Positions 5,704 through 7,141 of a stretch of DNA of 7,141 nt are shown one piece after another. Each line of letters begins with the position of its first letter. Position 1 is the first letter of the stretch. Under the pieces are notes generated by a model. The model saw nothing but the letters and a program-made list of their open reading frames with translations. It did no database searches and was not told the origin of the DNA. The position numbers and the translations under genes were made by a program. The stretch is taken from positions 1 through 7,141 of the forward strand of contig JACRCS010000522.1 in NCBI GenBank assembly GCA_016218905.1, given 5' to 3'. Origin of the DNA: Deltaproteobacteria bacterium (lineage in GTDB: Bacteria > Desulfobacterota_C > Deferrisomatia > Deferrisomatales > JACRMM01).

Positions 5704-7047
5704 CTACTTCACCTCTTCGAAGTCCGCGTCGACGACGCCGCTGTCGCCCTGGGCGCCTCCCGCGGCGCCGGCGCCGCCCGCCTCGGCACCCCCACCCTGA
5801 GCCTCGCCGGCTTTCTTATACATCTCTTCCGCGAGGCGATGGGAGGCCTGAGTGAGCGCGTCGTACGCTTTCGTGATCCGCTCCGTGTCCTCGGAGTCGA
5901 GGGCCGACTTCGCGTCCGCGAGCGCCGACTCGATGGCGCTCCGGCCGGCGGCGTCCACCTTGTCGCCGAAGTCCTTGAGGCTCTTCTCCGTGGCGTAGAT
6001 CAGGCCGTCGAGCTTGTTGCGCTCCTCGATGAGCTGCTTGCGCTTCTTGTCCTCCTCGGCGTGGGCCTCGGCGTCCCGGACCATCTTCTTGATCTCCTCC
6101 TCGGAGAGGCCGGAAGAGGCCTTGATGACGATCGACTGCTCCTTGCCGGTCCCGAGGTCCTTCGCCGACACGTGGAGGATGCCGTTGGCGTCGATGTCGA
6201 AGGTGACCTCGATCTGCGGTACGCCCCGGGGCGCCGGGGGAATGCCGGCTAGTTCGAACCGCCCGATCGTCTTGTTGTCTCGGGCCATCTCGCGCTCGCC
6301 CTGGAGCACGTGGATCGAGACCGCCGTCTGGCTGTCGTCGGCGGTCGAGAAGATCTGGGTCTTCTTGGTCGGGATCGTCGTGTTGCGATCGATCAGCTTC
6401 GTGAAGACGCCGCCGAGCGTCTCGATGCCGAGAGAGAGGGGCGTCACGTCGAGGAGCAGGACGTCCTTCACCTCGCCGGAGAGGACCGCGGCCTGGATCG
6501 CGGCGCCGATGCCCACCGCCTCGTCCGGGTTGACCCCCTTGTGGGGCTTGCGGCCGAAGACCTTCTCGACCTTCTCCTGGACCTTGGGCATGCGGGTCAT
6601 GCCGCCCACGAGAATCGCTTCCTCGACCTGGGAGGGCGAGAGCCCGGCGTCCTTCAGGGCCTGGCGGCAGGGCGTCTCGGTCTTATCGACGAGGTCTCCG
6701 GTGAGCTGCTCGAGCTTCGCCCGGGTGAGCCGGATGTTGAGGTGCTTGGGGCCCGTCTGGTCGGCCGTGATGAAGGGGAGGTTGACCGTCGTCTCCATGG
6801 AGCTCGAGAGCTCCATCTTGGCCTTCTCCGCCGCCTCCTTGAGCCGTTGCAGGGCCATGCTGTCGTTGCGGAGGTCGATGCCCTGCTCCTTCTTGAACTC
6901 GTCGGCCAGGTAGTCGATGACTCGCTTATCGAAGTCCTCTCCGCCGAGGAAGGTGTCGCCGTTCGTGCTCTTCACCTCGAAGACCTTGTCGCCCATCTCC
7001 AGGATCGAGATGTCGAACGTGCCGCCGCCGAGATCGTAGACGGCGAT
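5704..7047 (-). CDS. dnaK: Chaperone protein DnaK (Hsp70), 5' part missing
   Basis: ATP-driven Hsp70 that binds exposed hydrophobic segments of client proteins in the cytoplasm, working with DnaJ and GrpE. The supported part is 447 residues; E. coli DnaK has 638, so about 190 N-terminal residues (first ATPase lobe) are absent. It begins at [14 protein letters not shown], the second phosphate-binding motif with the Thr equivalent to E. coli T199. It continues through [11 protein letters not shown], the adenosine motif [13 protein letters not shown], the interdomain linker [14 protein letters not shown], the substrate-binding beta domain ([25 protein letters not shown]), the helical lid, a Gly/Ala-rich tail and the conserved end [10 protein letters not shown]. 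The open frame runs on to 7140, but those 31 codons are the antisense of an internal dnaK segment and are not DnaK protein; translation breaks from family similarity exactly at codon 7047. Stop TAG at 5706-5704. dnaJ follows in the same direction. Confidence 0.95.
   Translation of the reverse strand: MAVYDLGGGTFDISILEMGDKVFEVKSTNGDTFLGGEDFDKRVIDYLADEFKKEQGIDLRNDSMALQRLKEAAEKAKMELSSSMETTVNLPFITADQTGPKHLNIRLTRAKLEQLTGDLVDKTETPCRQALKDAGLSPSQVEEAILVGGMTRMPKVQEKVEKVFGRKPHKGVNPDEAVGIGAAIQAAVLSGEVKDVLLLDVTPLSLGIETLGGVFTKLIDRNTTIPTKKTQIFSTADDSQTAVSIHVLQGEREMARDNKTIGRFELAGIPPAPRGVPQIEVTFDIDANGILHVSAKDLGTGKEQSIVIKASSGLSEEEIKKMVRDAEAHAEEDKKRKQLIEERNKLDGLIYATEKSLKDFGDKVDAAGRSAIESALADAKSALDSEDTERITKAYDALTQASHRLAEEMYKKAGEAQGGGAEAGGAGAAGGAQGDSGVVDADFEEVK
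6724..6817 (+). repeat. Internal arm of a 94-bp perfect inverted repeat (inside dnaK)
   Basis: These 94 bp, coding normal DnaK sequence around [19 protein letters not shown], reappear as an exact reverse complement at 7048-7141. I compared the arms base by base and found no mismatch; similarity ends at 6818/7047. The natural reading of this arm as DnaK shows it is the original and the terminal arm the copy. Confidence 0.95.
6797..6816. repeat. 20-bp near-palindrome in dnaK next to the fold-back junction
   Basis: ATGGAGCTC, two bases (GA), then GAGCTCCAT: 9-bp complementary arms separated by 2 bp. It lies one base from the end of the 94-bp inverted duplication, and its copy at 7049-7068 lies one base from the junction. 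Such a palindrome could promote strand switching during amplification or mis-joining in assembly. Confidence 0.8.
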
Positions 7048-7141
7048 GATGGAGCTCTCGAGCTCCATGGAGACGACGGTCAACCTCCCCTTCATCACGG
7101 CCGACCAGACGGGCCCCAAGCACCTCAACATCCGGCTCACC
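7048..7141 (-). other. Terminal inverted copy of dnaK 6724-6817 (probable fold-back chimera)
   Basis: The last 94 bases are the exact reverse complement of 6724-6817. They replace the dnaK sequence expected upstream of the [12 protein letters not shown] motif. In the dnaK reading frame they give a nonsense stretch starting [12 protein letters not shown], unlike any Hsp70. The copy runs to the very last base of the window, as expected if it is a contig end. An amplification or assembly artefact is the likeliest reading; a real rearrangement breaking dnaK is possible but improbable. Confidence 0.85.

Noticed and set aside
1793..5800. A 4-kb open frame on the plus strand, antisense to the M16 gene and dnaJ
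   Set aside because: It runs across two recognised genes, a repeat array and a hairpin-rich gap, and its translation is Arg/Glu/Gly/Ala-rich with no family resemblance. Stop-free antisense frames are expected opposite GC-rich coding sequence. The same applies to plus-strand frames at 12-788, 815-1588 and 6014-6913.
7048..7140. N-terminus of DnaK starting with GTG at 7140
   Set aside because: These 31 codons are the antisense of internal dnaK and match no Hsp70 N-terminus; the real first ~190 residues are missing.
6724..7141. Site-specific invertible switch in dnaK, using the 94-bp inverted repeats
   Set aside because: No recombinase gene is nearby, inversion of the 230-bp segment would break a key chaperone, and the outer arm ends exactly at the window edge. 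A technical fold-back explains the same facts more simply.

Overview
The window is a GC-rich bacterial segment in which every gene I can support reads on the minus strand. In transcription order (right to left) they are: dnaK (5' end missing), dnaJ, a long single-chain M16 zinc peptidase, and an ABC-2 exporter made of a NodI-like ATPase and a NodJ-like permease (3' end missing). High GC, a TTG start, clear Shine-Dalgarno sequences and long antisense open frames are typical of GC-rich environmental bacteria. I cannot assign a phylum from this alone; Acidobacteriota, Myxococcota or a related uncultivated lineage would fit.

Layout: 7048-7141 is an exact inverted copy of 6724-6817, which lies inside dnaK. 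The natural dnaK sequence therefore stops at 7047 and its first ~190 codons are absent; this looks like a fold-back chimera at a contig end. dnaK proper runs 7047-5704, followed by an 11-bp terminator-like hairpin (5655-5680) and a 218-nt gap packed with hairpins. dnaJ runs 5485-4376 from a TTG start. A 114-nt gap holds a 10-bp-period repeat (CGGACNNNCA). The M16 peptidase runs 4261-1682. The next gap is bracketed by two oppositely oriented arrays of four 7-bp repeats (CTAAnnn). One array supplies the stop codon of the peptidase and the other supplies the start codon of the ABC ATPase. The ATPase (1585-662) overlaps the permease (665-1) through ATGA.

How the genes fit together: DnaK and DnaJ form the Hsp70/Hsp40 folding machine. 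The M16 peptidase has no visible signal peptide and so is probably cytosolic. It carries the metal site only in its N-terminal half and the Arg/Tyr pair only in its C-terminal half, like a heterodimeric M16B enzyme fused into one chain. A shared role in protein or peptide turnover is plausible but inferred only from position. The NodIJ-like exporter has no nodulation genes beside it, so its substrate is unknown.

I see no convincing new defence, mobile or RNA system. The most interesting items are the repeat element that bridges a stop and a start codon, the fused M16 architecture, and the fold-back end, which is probably technical. No tRNA, rRNA, CRISPR array or insertion sequence was recognised.
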